DNA of 64,000 bases from Procambarus clarkii (Eukaryota > Arthropoda > Malacostraca > Decapoda > Cambaridae). Location of the stretch: positions 40,533,002 through 40,597,001 of the forward strand of contig NC_091158.1 of NCBI RefSeq assembly GCF_040958095.1, given 5' to 3'. How positions within the stretch are numbered: position 1 is the stretch's first letter; every line of letters begins with the position of its first letter. Under the pieces are notes generated by a model. It saw only the letters and a list, made by a program, of their open reading frames with translations, was not told where the DNA came from and searched no databases. This document shows, piece by piece, positions 1-9,922 of the stretch. The translations under genes and the position numbers were made by a program.

Positions 1-59
1 CTTATCCTGCATTTCATTCCATATCGTTCACTCTAGTATGTTATTATTTTTCTGGGCAA

Positions 60-460
60 ATTTAGACTCTGGCCCTCCATTATTTTCCATATTTAATTTA
101 TTTGATACGTCTCTCATCACCTTTCAGGAGAGTATATTTTGAAAGCTTTGAAACGATTCCAATAATTAAGATGTTTTGTCGTGTCTTGCGTGCCGTATAT
201 GTTCTCTGTATTCTCTCTATTACGGCCATCTCTCTCCTGCTCTGAAGGGAGAAGTGAATAACGAGCAGTACTCAAGACGCAGCTAAACAGGAAATATATA
301 TAATACAACCATTGTGGTGGGATCCCCAGATTTGAAGGTTCTCGCAATTCATTTTTCTGGATGACGCAATATTTGCTTGGTTATGCTCCCTAAGCGATAG
401 GTCGTCTGACATCATTATTCCCAGATCCTTTCCTTGCTGCTTTCCTACTATGGGCACATT
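60..460 (-). mobile_element. Decayed LINE reverse-transcriptase C-terminal relic
   Basis: Read on the minus strand, short peptides match the end of many arthropod non-LTR retrotransposon reverse transcriptases. KDLGIMMSDDLSLREH (about 410-450) resembles the conserved 'KDLGV..S.DL.F..H' region after the catalytic core. LNYWNRFKAFKIYSPER (about 117-165) resembles the 'YWERLK.LKIYS.ERRRERY.I' tail, and a different frame continues with ETYQI and IWKIMEGQSLN just below. The pieces lie in the expected order but in different frames and with stops, so this is an old dead copy. No ends or target duplication are visible. The clade is probably CR1/L2-like or jockey-like. The match is by motif memory only. 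Confidence 0.5.
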
Positions 461-560
461 TGATTGTGTTTTGTACTGTGAATTTCATTTAAGGTCTTAA
501 TTTTTACCTCTACCTCTTACCATTTACCCTTCATATTAAGATATGAATGTATACCGTAGG

Positions 561-1375
561 GTGTGTATGTGTTGTGTAGGGTGTATGGATGTAAGATAGG
601 TAGGTGTTAGTGTAGGGTAGGTTGTCTAAGTGTAGGGTTGTGTGTGCAAGTGAAGAGTAGCAGGTGTAAGTGTAGGGTAGCGGGTGTAAGCGTAGGGTAG
701 CGGTTGTAAGTGTAGGGTAGATGGTGTAAGTGCAGGTTAAAGGGTGTAAGTGTAGGGTAGTGTGTGTAAGTGTAGGGTAGCGGTTGTAAGTGTAGGGTAG
801 ATGGTGTAAGTGCAGGTTAAAGGGTGTAAGTGTAGGGTAGTGGGTGTAAGTGAAGGGTAGCGAGTGTAAGTGTAGGGTAGCTGGTGTAAATGAAGGGTAG
901 CGGGTGTAGGTGGAGGATAGTGGGTGTAAGTGAAGGGTAGTGGGTATAAGTGTAAGATAGCGGGTGTAAGTGTAGGGTAGCATGTGTAAGTGTAGGTTAG
1001 CGGGTGTAAATGTAGGGTAGATGATGTAAGTGTAGGGAAGTGGGTGTAAGTGAAGGGTAGCTGATATAAGTGTAGGGTAGCGAGTGTAAGTGTAGGGTAT
1101 TGGGTATAAGTGAAGGGTAGCGGGAGAAAGTGTAGGGTAGCGGGTGTAAGTGAAGGGTAGCTGGTGTAGGTGGTGGGTAGCTGGTGTAGGTGGTGGGTAG
1201 CTGGTGTAGGTGGTGGGTAGCTGGTGTAAGTGTAGGGTAGCGGGTTTAAATGAAGGGTAACGGGTGTAAGTGTAGGGTAGCGGGTGTAAGTGAAGTGTAG
1301 CGGGTATAAGTGAAGTGTAGCGGGTGTAAGTGAAGTGTAGCGGGTGTAAGTGAAGGGTAGAGGGTGTAAGTGTAG
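561..1375. repeat. 20-bp minisatellite, about 40 copies
   Basis: A 20-bp unit with core GTGTAAGTGTAGGGTAG repeats head to tail in exact 20-base register for about 0.8 kb, with scattered substitutions (for example AAGGGTAG, CTGGTGTAGGTGG). Because 20 is not a multiple of 3, all three frames are sampled every 60 bases. The array is nearly stop-free on the minus strand, which gives long but meaningless Thr/Tyr/Pro/Leu-rich frames. No coding function is inferred. Confidence 0.93.
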
Positions 1376-1436
1376 ATTTCCCGTCTCCCACAACCAGTAC
1401 TGTGTTTACTGTGAGTGTCGGTCCCTCTACGTGGGT

Positions 1437-1792
1437 AACCTGTCCTCTTAAAAATAGCGTCGCTTTTGGCCGTGTGCCCGTGTGGCCGACAGTAGACGTA
1501 ATTTGAAAATTAAAAAAATTTAAATAATTTCGGGATTTTTATTTGAACAACAGTAAGATAAGGGTCCTCTGGTAGGTTAGGTGGGCAGGAAATACTCATA
1601 AAGTTTCAAATTTTAATGAAATATGTTAATTGAAAGTTTCCTCTCCTAACCTTTCGGAGTAGGCCGGACAACTCATACAGAAAACGGGACAGTACGGCAC
1701 TTTTGTGAGACGGGTTCTTTTCAAATTATGTCCACTTTTGGCCATTGCGCGCATACAAGCGAAAAGTGACATTATTTTTAAGAGGACGGGTT
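1437..1792. repeat. Imperfect inverted repeat (foldback), arms of about 73 bp
   Basis: The left arm at 1437-1509 (starting AACCTGTCCTCTTAAAAATA, ending ATTTGAAAA) matches the reverse complement of 1718-1792 along its whole length with moderate divergence. The spacer is about 210 bp and holds no recognisable protein. It looks like a small MITE-like or foldback repeat, or two inverted copies of one dispersed repeat. It ends about 60 bp before the first host exon. Confidence 0.7.
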
Positions 1793-1852
1793 GCTCATGC
1801 ACCCTTAACCCTCCCACATTACCCTCCCATCACAGCTTGCCTTTCACCACAG

Positions 1853-2014
1853 AGAGTCCGACTGTGAGACTACACAGCATGGGACAGAAGGAGGGATTGA
1901 CTGGGCACTACACACTGACCCGTGTGGAGGAAGAGAGTGTTGAAGTGTGGTGCTGGGCGCAGAACACTGTCGGTGCTCAGAACGCCTCTTGCAAGTTTAC
2001 CGTCTACACCCAGG
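1853..2014 (+). CDS. Host exon: Ig-domain C-terminal half of a Sidestep-family receptor
   Basis: This is an internal exon of a neuronal cell-surface immunoglobulin receptor; Sidestep proteins bind Beaten-path family receptors on axons. It encodes about 54 residues, including VEVWCWAQNTVGAQNASC, which carries the typical Ig strand-F Cys-x-Ala/Gly-x-Asn pattern and a second Cys characteristic of the last Ig domain of Side proteins. A pyrimidine-rich tract and CAG precede 1853. The donor CAGG|GTAAGT follows 2014. Both ends split a codon after its first base (phase 1), as is usual for Ig exons. The leftover G joins GT of the exon at 35735 to give Gly, producing TVYTQ-G-RPGPVHSC, which matches the Ig-to-FnIII linker of the family. 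An alternative acceptor at 1835 (CACAG) is possible. I cannot tell which Side paralogue this is. Confidence 0.72.
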
Positions 2015-2045
2015 GTAAGTATACCATCTACACCCAGGGTAGGTT
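1998..2045 (+). repeat. 24-bp tandem duplication of exon end plus splice donor
   Basis: Bases 1998-2021 (TACCGTCTACACCCAGG, then GTAAGTA) are repeated at 2022-2045 (TACCATCTACACCCAGG, then GTAGGTT). The second copy carries its own donor-like CAGG|GTAGGT at 2039. Use of the second donor would add exactly 24 bases, eight in-frame residues (KYTIYTQG-like), with no stop. The first donor is the stronger match to consensus, so it is probably the main one. Confidence 0.8.
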
Positions 2046-2213
2046 GATTGTACCCAGGATTATGTGTAGCATCTTAGGCAATATTACACGCCACAAGTGG
2101 CCCCTGTGACAGAGGGGAGAGCATGAGGGATGGTAATATATTCCCCAAAAAGAGTGTACAGGCAAGAACCAACACATACACTGGCCAGTAACAAGGTAGT
2201 GTGAGACAACAAG
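2046..2213. other. Short intronic stretch, nothing recognised
   Basis: This stretch lies between the duplicated donor and the left end of the large palindrome. I see no coding signal or repeat in it. Confidence 0.5.
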
Positions 2214-2849
2214 CACATGGGAGTAGTAGGGATGGAGGCTTAGCAAGGATTTTTTTTCTTGAGGGGGGGGGGCAGTCATTGCTAAGCCGCCAGGGATTCC
2301 AGTCCCTGCTAAGGTCTTAAAGGTTTCTTATGGGAGAAATTCAGACCGAAAATCACTCATACGTTCTTAAGGGTTTCTTATGAGAAAATTAATTTTAGAG
2401 ATCATAGAAGTTTGTTATAAAAAGTCAGGGCAAAGTCCACTCCCGTATTTCTGAGAACAAACTCTACAGACAATTTTTGTTTCTTTTCAGTTTCAGTTTT
2501 AAGAAAATATTTAAGAGTTCTTATAATCATAGAAGTTTATTTATGAGTTTATGACCAAAATTATTCCAAAAGACCATTTTCAGAGAATATTGACATAGAT
2601 GTTTTGTTAAGGAAAATAAGCATCTTAGCCGTGACTTTTAGTTTTTATATCCATTTACTGCTATTTCATCTGAAAAAGACCGATTTTCATCAGAGACCAT
2701 TTGAAGACCGATTTTCATCAGCGTCCAGTAGATGACTAAAATTTGACAGATTATTTTAGACTCAAATATTGGCAAAGTCCAGTAAAAGATTTAAATTAGT
2801 CAGAGACCATTAAAATTCGTCAGAGTCCAGTAAAGACTGAAAATTAATA
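2214..2849 (+). repeat. Left arm of a 7.1-kb interrupted palindrome
   Basis: The arm aligns, with gaps, to the reverse complement of 8231-9343. Shared landmarks in order are GATGGAGGCTTAGCAA, CCAGTCCCTGCTAAGG, CAGAGTCAAG-type Gly-free AT-rich text around ATCATAGAAGTTTATTTATG, ATAGATGTTTTGTTAAGG and CGTCAGAGTCCAGTAAAGAC. The left arm lacks two blocks (roughly 40 and 100 bp) that are present in the right arm. Such arms suggest a foldback or long-terminal-inverted-repeat DNA element. No transposase is visible between the arms. Confidence 0.85.
2237..2288. repeat. Hairpin at the left tip of the palindrome
   Basis: GGCTTAGCAA and TTGCTAAGCC form a 10-bp stem around a T- and G-rich loop of about 30 bases. 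An equivalent hairpin sits at the other tip (9278-9322). Subterminal hairpins at both ends of an inverted-repeat element suggest they belong to the element rather than arising by chance. Confidence 0.6.
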
Positions 2850-3040
2850 AGAGTCCATTTTTCATACCAATTTTCAGCAGAGTCCACTATAAGACCGAAA
2901 TATTTCAGAGTTTTAATTACACCTGTGTTCTTTAAGATTTCTAATGGAGGAAATTCAAATATTATCTGAGTCCAGTTGAGACCAGAAAATATGACAAAGA
3001 CCATTTTAAGACTAAAATTTATTAGAGACCGCATTTATAA
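2850..3040. repeat. Degenerate short repeats at the inner edge of the left arm
   Basis: Irregular copies of motifs like GAGTCCA-TT-AAGACC-AAA-TT recur every 30 or so bases here and through the adjoining arm. There is no coding signal. The matching stretch at the right inner edge is not obvious, so this is probably arm sequence that has diverged or been lost on the other side. Confidence 0.45.
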
Positions 3041-4115
3041 GAGTAGTTTCGGTACTAACAGCCAAATTTTAAACAGTCATATTTCAGACGTAGTAAATCA
3101 AATAAAGTCAGTAAGCAAGTTCTAGTTTTTGTCCCCGCCTTACATTACCCCATAACATCTTCACTAACAGTTCAATCACCCGGAAATTTTAAATGGTCAT
3201 ATTTCAAACGTAGTACAATACGATAATTTAGTACCGAGCTCCAGCTCTTGTCCTCAGCCTTAATTCCCTCCCGTATCTTCAATAATAACCCATAATTTTT
3301 TTAGGAATTTAAACCCACCATACTTCTATCTGAGAAAGTAAAGAAAACACAATTACCGTGCTCCAGCTCCTTCCCCCCTGCCTGAACCCCTTCTCATATT
3401 TCGTTAGTAGCAGTTCAATTTCCCTGAAATTTAAACCCGCTATATTTCAGAGACAGTAAATAAGATCCAAACAATTATCAAGCTCCAGCTCCGGTTCCCC
3501 ACCCTAGTTAACTTGTATAACTCCTTTAGTATCTAACCAAATCTCTTAAAATTTATAAAACGTAGCTATTTCAGACATAGTAAAATAGATCGAAATCATT
3601 TCCGAGCTCCAGTTCTTGTCCCCCACCTTAGTTCATTTATATAACTTCTATAGTAACAGATCAATTTCTCTGGAATTTAAACACATAGTTATTTCAGATA
3701 TAGTAAAATAGACCCAAACAATTAATGAGCTCCAGCTTTTGTCCCCCACCTTAGTTCATTTCCATATCATCTTTAGTAACAGAACAATTTCACTTAAATT
3801 TAAACTCTGTATTTCAGACATAGTAAAATAGATCCAAACAATTATCGAGCACCAGCTCCTGTCCCCACCTTAGTTCCCTCTCGTATCTTCTTTTTTATCA
3901 GACCAAATCCCTTAAAATTCAAACGTAGCTCCATCAGATGCAGTAAATAAGGCCAAGGCAATTACTGAGTTTCAGCATTTGCCCCTGCCTTTGTTCACTC
4001 CTGTAAATTCACTATATCAGCCCAAATCCCCCGAGATTTAAGATCGCTATATTTCTAACGTCGTGAAATAAATCAAGGCATTAAACGGGCTTGAACTCCC
4101 ACCCTCCGCTTTAGT
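3040..4115. repeat. About nine diverged copies of a ~121-bp tandem repeat
   Basis: The phrase GAGCTCCAGCTC (with variants) recurs near 3236, 3357, 3479, 3605, 3727, 3848 and 3968, a spacing of about 120 bases. Each is followed by a C-rich stretch (TTGTCCCCCACCTTAG-like), an AACAG-CAAAT-CCC segment and TATTTCAGACATAGTAAA. Copies differ by substitutions and small indels, so the array is old. It lies in the interior of the large palindrome and has no counterpart near the right arm. Confidence 0.8.
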
Positions 4116-5840
4116 TCATCAAATTTAATTCAGATCAATATGCTCTCTAGTTTATCAAAGTAAACATATCCTGTCCTAGATTACCCTTTTAAGAGTACCC
4201 TTTTTGTACTCAGCTATGTAAATAATCACTAACAAGCTAAAGTTCACACAGTAATTAAAACCATTCGGTCAAATGGAACCTTACCTGCAATACCCTTTAT
4301 CTGCTCAACTATGCAATAATCACACGGTCAGAAATCACAAACCTTTCCTTTTGCCTCTCCTACTTTCTTATCCCTTACCTCCCCTGCCCTTATCCGCTTA
4401 CCATCCCCAACTCCCTTTCGCCCTTATATCATCCCCCCGTACCTTCCCCCCCCCCCCATTTCTTCCCCTCCCTAACCTCCCCTAACTCCGCTTTCATCTC
4501 ACCCTCACCTCCTACTCCCCCTTTATCTCGTCCATTCCCCATCTTATCCAAACCTTCAATAATAGTACTGTATTTGTATATTTTCTCTACATTCACTGTG
4601 TTCACATTTTCTTCCAGCTTTTTTATGATCACTCCATGTTCTGCATATGCCCGTTCCATGTTTTTCACATATTTCTCCATTTTTTCTTTGTTTTTGTCAT
4701 GTTCACTTTGTTCTTTATCATGTTTCCTTTTTCTCATGTTTTCTGTACAACATTTATATTCATTATTCATGTTCCTCGCAAGTTCTCTTTCTTCATCACC
4801 TTCTCTTACATGTTTTCTGAGTTCTTTGTCATGTTCTCAAACGTTCTTCTTAGCATGTTATTCACGAGTTCATCACCTTCTTTTACATGTTTTCTTTGTT
4901 CTTTGGCATATTCCCCACATGTTTTCTGTGTTCACCACATTCTCTTACATGTTCTTTGTTCTTTTACACCAATTGTTTTCTTCCGTTCAGTAACAAATTT
5001 ACCAAGACAAACTTTTCTTGTCATTTCTTAATTAAAAATACATCTCAATCAACTGAAATATCCACGTTCATCATCTTTTTCTTGTCAATTTTAACTAAAA
5101 TTATTCATCAATCAACTGAAATTATGTTTTCTTGTCGTTTCCAAAGAAAAATTATTCGTCAATCAACTGAAAATAGCCCCGTTCATCATCTTTTCTTGTC
5201 AAATGTAGCTTCGTTCAATACTTTCTTTACTAACAGTATACTTCTTAGAGTACAAAAATAGTCAAAATGTAATTTCTTTCAGCACTCTCGTAACTAACAG
5301 TATACTTTGTGGAGTAAGAAATATAGTCAAAGACACTCTTCAAGACATCAAAGACACTTCGAGACATCAAAGACACACTCAGAGACATCAAAAATACTCT
5401 TCGAGACATCAAAGACACAATCAAAGACACACTCAAAAACATTAAAATACTACTCATGTCCACAAACGTTATTCTCAGAGCAATCAAAAAGTTAATCTCA
5501 GTCTACAAAGTTATTCTCAAAGTAACCTTTCGTTCATCAGAGAAGCTTTCTAAGACATCTTCGTTCGTCAAACTTATTCTCTGAGACATCTGAAGTTATT
5601 ATCTAAGATATAAAAGTTATTCTCTAAATCATCAAAAGTTATTCTCAGAGTCATCAAAATGTTATTCTCAAGAGCCATCAAAGTTATTCTCAGCCCTATC
5701 AAAAAGGTGATCTCAGTCATCAAAGTTATTCTCTAAGACATCAAAGTTATTCTCAGAGTCATCAAAGGTAATCTCTAACTTACCTTCGTTCATCAAAGTT
5801 GTTCTCTAAGACATCAATGTTGTTCTCTAAGACATCAATG
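4116..5840. repeat. Pyrimidine-rich and degenerate short tandem repeats, no gene
   Basis: From 4335 to 4520 the + strand is C/T-rich with short poly-C. From about 4580 to 4980, TCATGTTTTCT and TTCTTTGTCATGTTC phrases recur. From about 5000 to 5220, three or so copies of AATCAACTGAAAAT with TTCATCATCTTTTTCTTGTC appear. From about 5330 to 5840, AGACATCAAAGACAC and TCATCAAAGTTATTCTCAGAG phrases recur at roughly 20-22 bases. Open frames here are low-complexity Phe/Ser or Lys/Glu strings and are not treated as genes. Confidence 0.65.
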
Positions 5841-7012
5841 TTTTTTTTTTTAATTTTTAAATTTTGCCCCGAGGGGCGAGTTTATTGGGCAGCGCCACTC
5901 ATCTTGTGAGTGGACACACCGCCATAGCAGCATGTACAACACTCCCCAATAGGAAGAAAACCCGCTGGGTTGATCATCCTGTCACTTGTATCCAGACACA
6001 GCTGGGACTTGCTTAACTGTCTCAAGTGAACAGCTCCTCAAACAAGAAGATTACCATCTATCAACCCTTAAAAGCTAACGTTATCTTGCCGGTGCAAAAT
6101 GGGGAAATCTTTTAAGAACAGTATCAATATTTGACAAATAGTGTTTTCCTAACTCAAACAATGTGGGGTTTATTATTCTACACATATGCCTAATGCCTCT
6201 CAGGTGTTCACATTCACGTAGATAGTGGTCAAGGCGGTGTCCATCACTCTCACCACAGATTCTGCAACTTCGCTGATCAACTGTTGTTTCCATTCCAAAT
6301 CTCCATGGATATTTGTATCCAAGACGGATTCTCGCTATTACTGATTCTCTCCCTCGTCCTCCTCCTCTTCGGCCATAATGACTGGGATTGACAGCTGCAA
6401 CCATGTTGTACCATCGAACAGATTCACTGGTCTGTGCTTCTATCCTCCTTTCCTCAGTTACCTTGTCACGGTAATGTTGCCTGATAATACCTCTAATTTG
6501 TAGTTGAGTCTTGGGCATGAAGTATTCAATATGGTCTCCTTCAGCGCCTTCAGCAGCCAGCACATCTGCTCGTTCATTCCCACATATTCCAACATGGGAG
6601 GGGATCTACAGAAACTTGATGACTCTTCCCTGATTGGTATGTACTCTCACAGCTCTCTTAATTTCAACGACTATTGCAAGATTTTCTGCCTGATTTTTAC
6701 TTAGGCTTTGCAGTGCTGCTTTTGAATCGGTGCAAATCACTGCACCATTAGTGTTCCGTTCAAGAAACCTTAACGCCATAACAATGGCAGTTAGCTCTGC
6801 TTGCGTTGAAGAGGCATAGTTCTCAATACGCGCTTTTTCTTCATTTCTGCGTTGGAAAGTATTATCCTTGATTACCGTGTATGCTGCACCAGCCCTGCCA
6901 TTGACAGGATTAGATGACCCGTCAGTGTAGATTTGATCTAGTTCATCTCCGGCTTCTTTATAAATTTCCTCGAGATACTTGTGCCTCATTTCTTGTGGTA
7001 TCATGTTGGATT
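5841..7012 (-). mobile_element. 5'-truncated I-like LINE, RNase H and 3' end only
   Basis: A minus-strand LINE insertion. The poly-T run followed by AATTTTTAAATTTT at 5841 is its 3' A-rich tail. The 5' end at 7012 stops just upstream of the RNase H domain, typical of incomplete reverse transcription. ACATCAATG occurs at 5832-5840 and 7013-7021 as a target duplication. The target itself is a short tandem repeat containing the same word, so this needs some caution. The insertion lies inside the interior of the large palindrome and is therefore younger than that region. Confidence 0.8.
6081..7004 (-). pseudogene. RNase H and zinc-knuckle end of a LINE ORF2, broken
   Basis: RNase H degrades the RNA of the RNA-DNA hybrid during retrotransposition. 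On the minus strand, YTDGSSNPVNGRAGAA (first Asp), TQAELTAIVMAL (Glu), VICTDSKAALQSL (second Asp) and IPSHVGICGNERAD (His and last Asp) give a full catalytic set. Downstream, CRICGE, HRLDHYLRECEHL forms the C-terminal CCHC knuckle seen in I-superfamily LINEs. A TAG stop at 6606-6608 interrupts the frame just before IPSHVG, where a Trp codon would be expected; otherwise the same frame runs through to the stop near 6081. It is a different family from the element at 9838-16172. Confidence 0.82.
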
Positions 7013-7109
7013 ACATCAATGTTGTTCTCTAAGACAACTTCAGACATAAAATATCTCTCCACATCAAACTTGAATTTCTTTTAAAATATATATCTAGCCA
7101 AATCTATTC

Positions 7110-7740
7110 TAACCTATTCCCACCTCCCCTTGTTGTAACTTACCTAATCAAACTTACCTAACATATCTAACCTAACCTAACTAATCGAACCTAATGTATC
7201 CTAACCTTATGTAATTTATCTAACTTATCCTAAACTAACCTAACTTAACTTAACCTAACCTAACTTAACTTGCATAACCTAACCTATCCTAATGTAACTA
7301 ACCTATCCTAACTTTACCTAACCTAATTTAACTTGCATAACCTAACCTATCCTAACTTTACAAGTCTAACCTAACCCAACCCAACCTAACTTAACTTACC
7401 TAATCTAACCTATCCTAACTTAACCTAACCTAACTCAACCTAACCTAACTCAACCTAACCTAACCTAACTTAACGTAACTTACTTAACCTAACTTAACTA
7501 ACCTGACCTAACTTAAATAACCTAACCTAACTTAACTTAATGTATCACTTAACCTAACACAACTTAATGTAACTTACTTAACCTAACTTAACTTACCTAA
7601 CCTAACCTATCCTAAATTATCTTAATTACCTAACCTCCTCTACCTAATGTAACTTATCTAACAAAACTTACCCAAACTGACTTAACCGACCTCACCCAAC
7701 CAGACATGACCTAAATTACATTAAATATTCCTGCTTGTCT
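7110..7740. repeat. Degenerate telomere-like CCTAA array
   Basis: About 600 bases are built from CCTAA/ACTTAA pentamers and decamers (AACCTAACCTAACTTAAC and variants), with occasional TATCC, GTAAC and TTGCATAAC phrases. CCTAA is the complement of the arthropod telomere unit TTAGG. The array is imperfect and internal, so it is not a chromosome end. It lies in the interior of the 2214-9343 palindrome. It could be an old interstitial telomeric sequence or an unrelated pentamer satellite. Confidence 0.75.
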
Positions 7741-8230
7741 TTTGTGTTTCATCAAACAATGCCTCATGTTCATTTACTCATTTCAAGGGTTAATTTTTCA
7801 AATGGTCATTTATGCATTCAAGAGTTATTTGTTAAATATTGGGTATTTTAGCATTTAAATGGATATTTGTTAGAAATGTCAGTTTATGCACTTTGTAACC
7901 TTTTTACTTAAAATTCGTCAAGTTGCTCATAAGTTGTATTTATTATATTTGTTATAATGTTCTTATTCCTCCCCCTTTAACCTAACCTCTTGTGATCTTA
8001 GTATATTTATTAGGCTTTATATAATATGTTCTTATTCTTTGACCGTTCCCCTAACCTATGAGATGTAGTTTATTGTGGTGGACATATTTTGTTGAATATA
8101 TTATCCTTAACCTAACCTTACAGATAAGTTTTTTTTCTCCTTTTTTGTATATTTTACCCACACCTACCTTCCCAATGACCTTCCCTCCTTCTTTTACTTT
8201 GTTTCCCTCCTGTCTTTTACTCTACGAATT
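7741..8230. other. AT-rich interior of the palindrome, no gene seen
   Basis: The AT-rich text has loosely repeated phrases (TCATTTATGCATT, ATATTTGTTA, TTCTTATTC) and a few CCTAACCT remnants near 7980 and 8050-8110. No protein motif is recognised. Confidence 0.5.
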
Positions 8231-8376
8231 TATTGATTTTCTGTCTTTACTGGACTCTGACGAATTTTATTGGTTTCTTTTTTCTGACTAATTTCAATTT
8301 TTTACTCGACTTTGACAATATTTGAGTCAAAAATAATCTGTCAAGTTTTAGTCATGTACTAAATGACTAAATCCAT

Positions 8377-8630
8377 GGGAGCCGGTCGGCCGAGCGGACA
8401 GCATGCTGGACTTGTGATCCTGTGGTCCCGGGTTCGATCCCGGGCGCCGGCGAGAAACAACGGGCAGAGTTTCTTTCACCCTATGCCCCTGTTACCTAGC
8501 AGGAAAATAGGTACCTGGGTGTTAGTCAGCTGTCACGGGCTGCTTCCTGGGGGTGGAGGCCTGGTCAAGGACTGGGCCGCGGGGACACTAAAGCCCCAAA
8601 ATCATCTCAAGATAACCTCAAGAAGATACT
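8377..8630 (+). mobile_element. tRNA-derived SINE (family 1)
   Basis: The head folds like a tRNA. The box A region is GGTCGGCCGAGCGG (Ser/Leu-type) and box B is GGTTCGATCCC, flanked by CCCGG/CCGGG stem sequences, which would give an internal RNA polymerase III promoter. The body (GTTACCTAGCAGGAAAATAG, CTGTCACGGGCTGC, GGTGGAGGCCTGGTC) and the end (AAATCATCTCAAGATAACC) match a SINE I associate with decapod genomes. It interrupts the right palindrome arm and is absent from the left, so it inserted after the arms formed. A clear target duplication was not found. Confidence 0.85.
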
Positions 8631-9277
8631 GCACTCTGATGAAAATCAGTCTTCAAATTTCCTCTGATGAAAATCAGTCTTCAAATTTCCTCTGATGAAA
8701 ATCAGTCTTCAAATGGTCTGTGTTGAAAATCGTTCTTTTTCAGATAAAATAGCAGTAAATGGATTTAAAAACTAAATGTCATGGCCAAGATGCTTATTTT
8801 CCTTAACAAAACATCTATGATAATTTTCTCTTAAAAATGGTCTTATTGAACAATTTTGGTCATAAACTCATAAATAAACTTCTATGATTATATGAACTCT
8901 AAAATATTATCTAAAACTGAACTCTGAAATTTTTTTGAATACGTCCCATAAGAAATCATTTAAGACTGCATGAGTGACTTTAGGTTTGAATTTCTTCCAT
9001 AAGAACTCTTTTACTCCAAATAAGCTATGTTTGAAAACAAACAAAAACTGCCCGTAGAGTTGTTTATTCTCAATAATACGAGAGTGGACATTGCCCTGAC
9101 TTTTTATAATAGACTTCTATGATCTCTGAAATTATTTTTCGCATAAAATACCTTTAGGAACGTATGAGTGATTTTTGGTCTGAATTTCTTCCAGGAGAAA
9201 TCTTTAAGACCTTAGCAGGGACTGGAACCCCTGGCGGCGTATGGATGACTGGGCAAAATTTACATGGAAGCCCTGGT

Positions 9278-9322
9278 GGCTTAGCGACGACTGTCAAAAA
9301 AAAAGAAATCGTTGCTAAGCCT
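9278..9322. repeat. Hairpin at the right tip of the palindrome
   Basis: GGCTTAGCGACGA pairs with CGTTGCTAAGCC across an A-rich loop. It is the counterpart of the hairpin at 2237-2288. Confidence 0.6.
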
Positions 9323-9343
9323 CCATCCCTACTATTCATGTGG

Positions 9344-9837
9344 TTATAAGTCCCCATCACCCATAGCCTCATCCCCAATATAAAGCTCCCTACCCTTAAC
9401 ACCCCCCCCCCCTCTAAGGCGTCCTAACAACCCCCACCTCCACCTTCTTCCCAACCTTCAACTCAACAAAAAATATCTCGACCCTTCCACACCAATATAT
9501 CCTTATCCTTCGGTTGTCGATATACCGCGACAATCCTCTTCATCTGTGCTCAAACATATAATTACGTTTGTTTCAGCAGGCGGTGTGTATGTATAAGTGT
9601 ATGTATGTATGTATGTATGTATGTATGTATGTATGTATATAGGATTGTATTTATCTATATATGAATGTACGAGTGGACATGTATGTATGTGATGTGTGAG
9701 CAAGATTTTCTTCCCCCTTAGGAGTTAAGGATAACATATCCTTCCCTCTTAACAAAAGGATATTCATTTTAGTCTTGGAGCAAGGTTGGGTTATATTAAC
9801 TCTCATCTGTAATTAATTTACATATCTTTATGTATAA
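9344..9837. other. Intronic spacer with a (GTAT)n tract
   Basis: No gene is seen. It contains poly-C near 9402 and a (GTAT)n microsatellite at about 9599-9639, followed by ordinary AT-rich sequence up to the LINE target site. Confidence 0.7.
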
Positions 9838-9922
9838 TTCATATTTGTAAGTAAGTAAGTAATTATCAAAAGAAGGCACCAAACCAGGAAGGCTATGTAG
9901 CACCATCAAATACGCAAAATAA

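Larger units (their letters stand above)
8231..9343 (-). repeat. Right arm of the 7.1-kb interrupted palindrome
   Basis: This is the reverse-complement partner of 2214-2849, here longer because it holds a SINE (8377-8630) and two blocks absent from the left arm. Three tandem copies of a 28-bp motif containing GATGAAAATCAGTCTTC lie at 8640-8715; the left arm has about two diverged ones. The outer end, CCATCCCTACTATTCATGTGG, mirrors the left tip with small differences. Confidence 0.85.

Noticed and set aside
2028-2279. Minus-strand open frame next to exon 1
   Set aside because: It has low-information sequence, overlaps the donor duplication and palindrome tip, and shows no family resemblance.
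4574-5031. Phe/Ser-rich plus-strand open frames
   Set aside because: They come from degenerate TTC/CATGTT tandem repeats, with several frames open together.
7110-7740. A true chromosome end
   Set aside because: The repeats are degenerate, only about 600 bases long, and flanked on both sides by ordinary sequence.
8377-8460. A stand-alone tRNA gene (box A and box B present)
   Set aside because: It continues directly into a SINE body and lacks a clean acceptor stem and terminator at tRNA length, so it is the SINE head.
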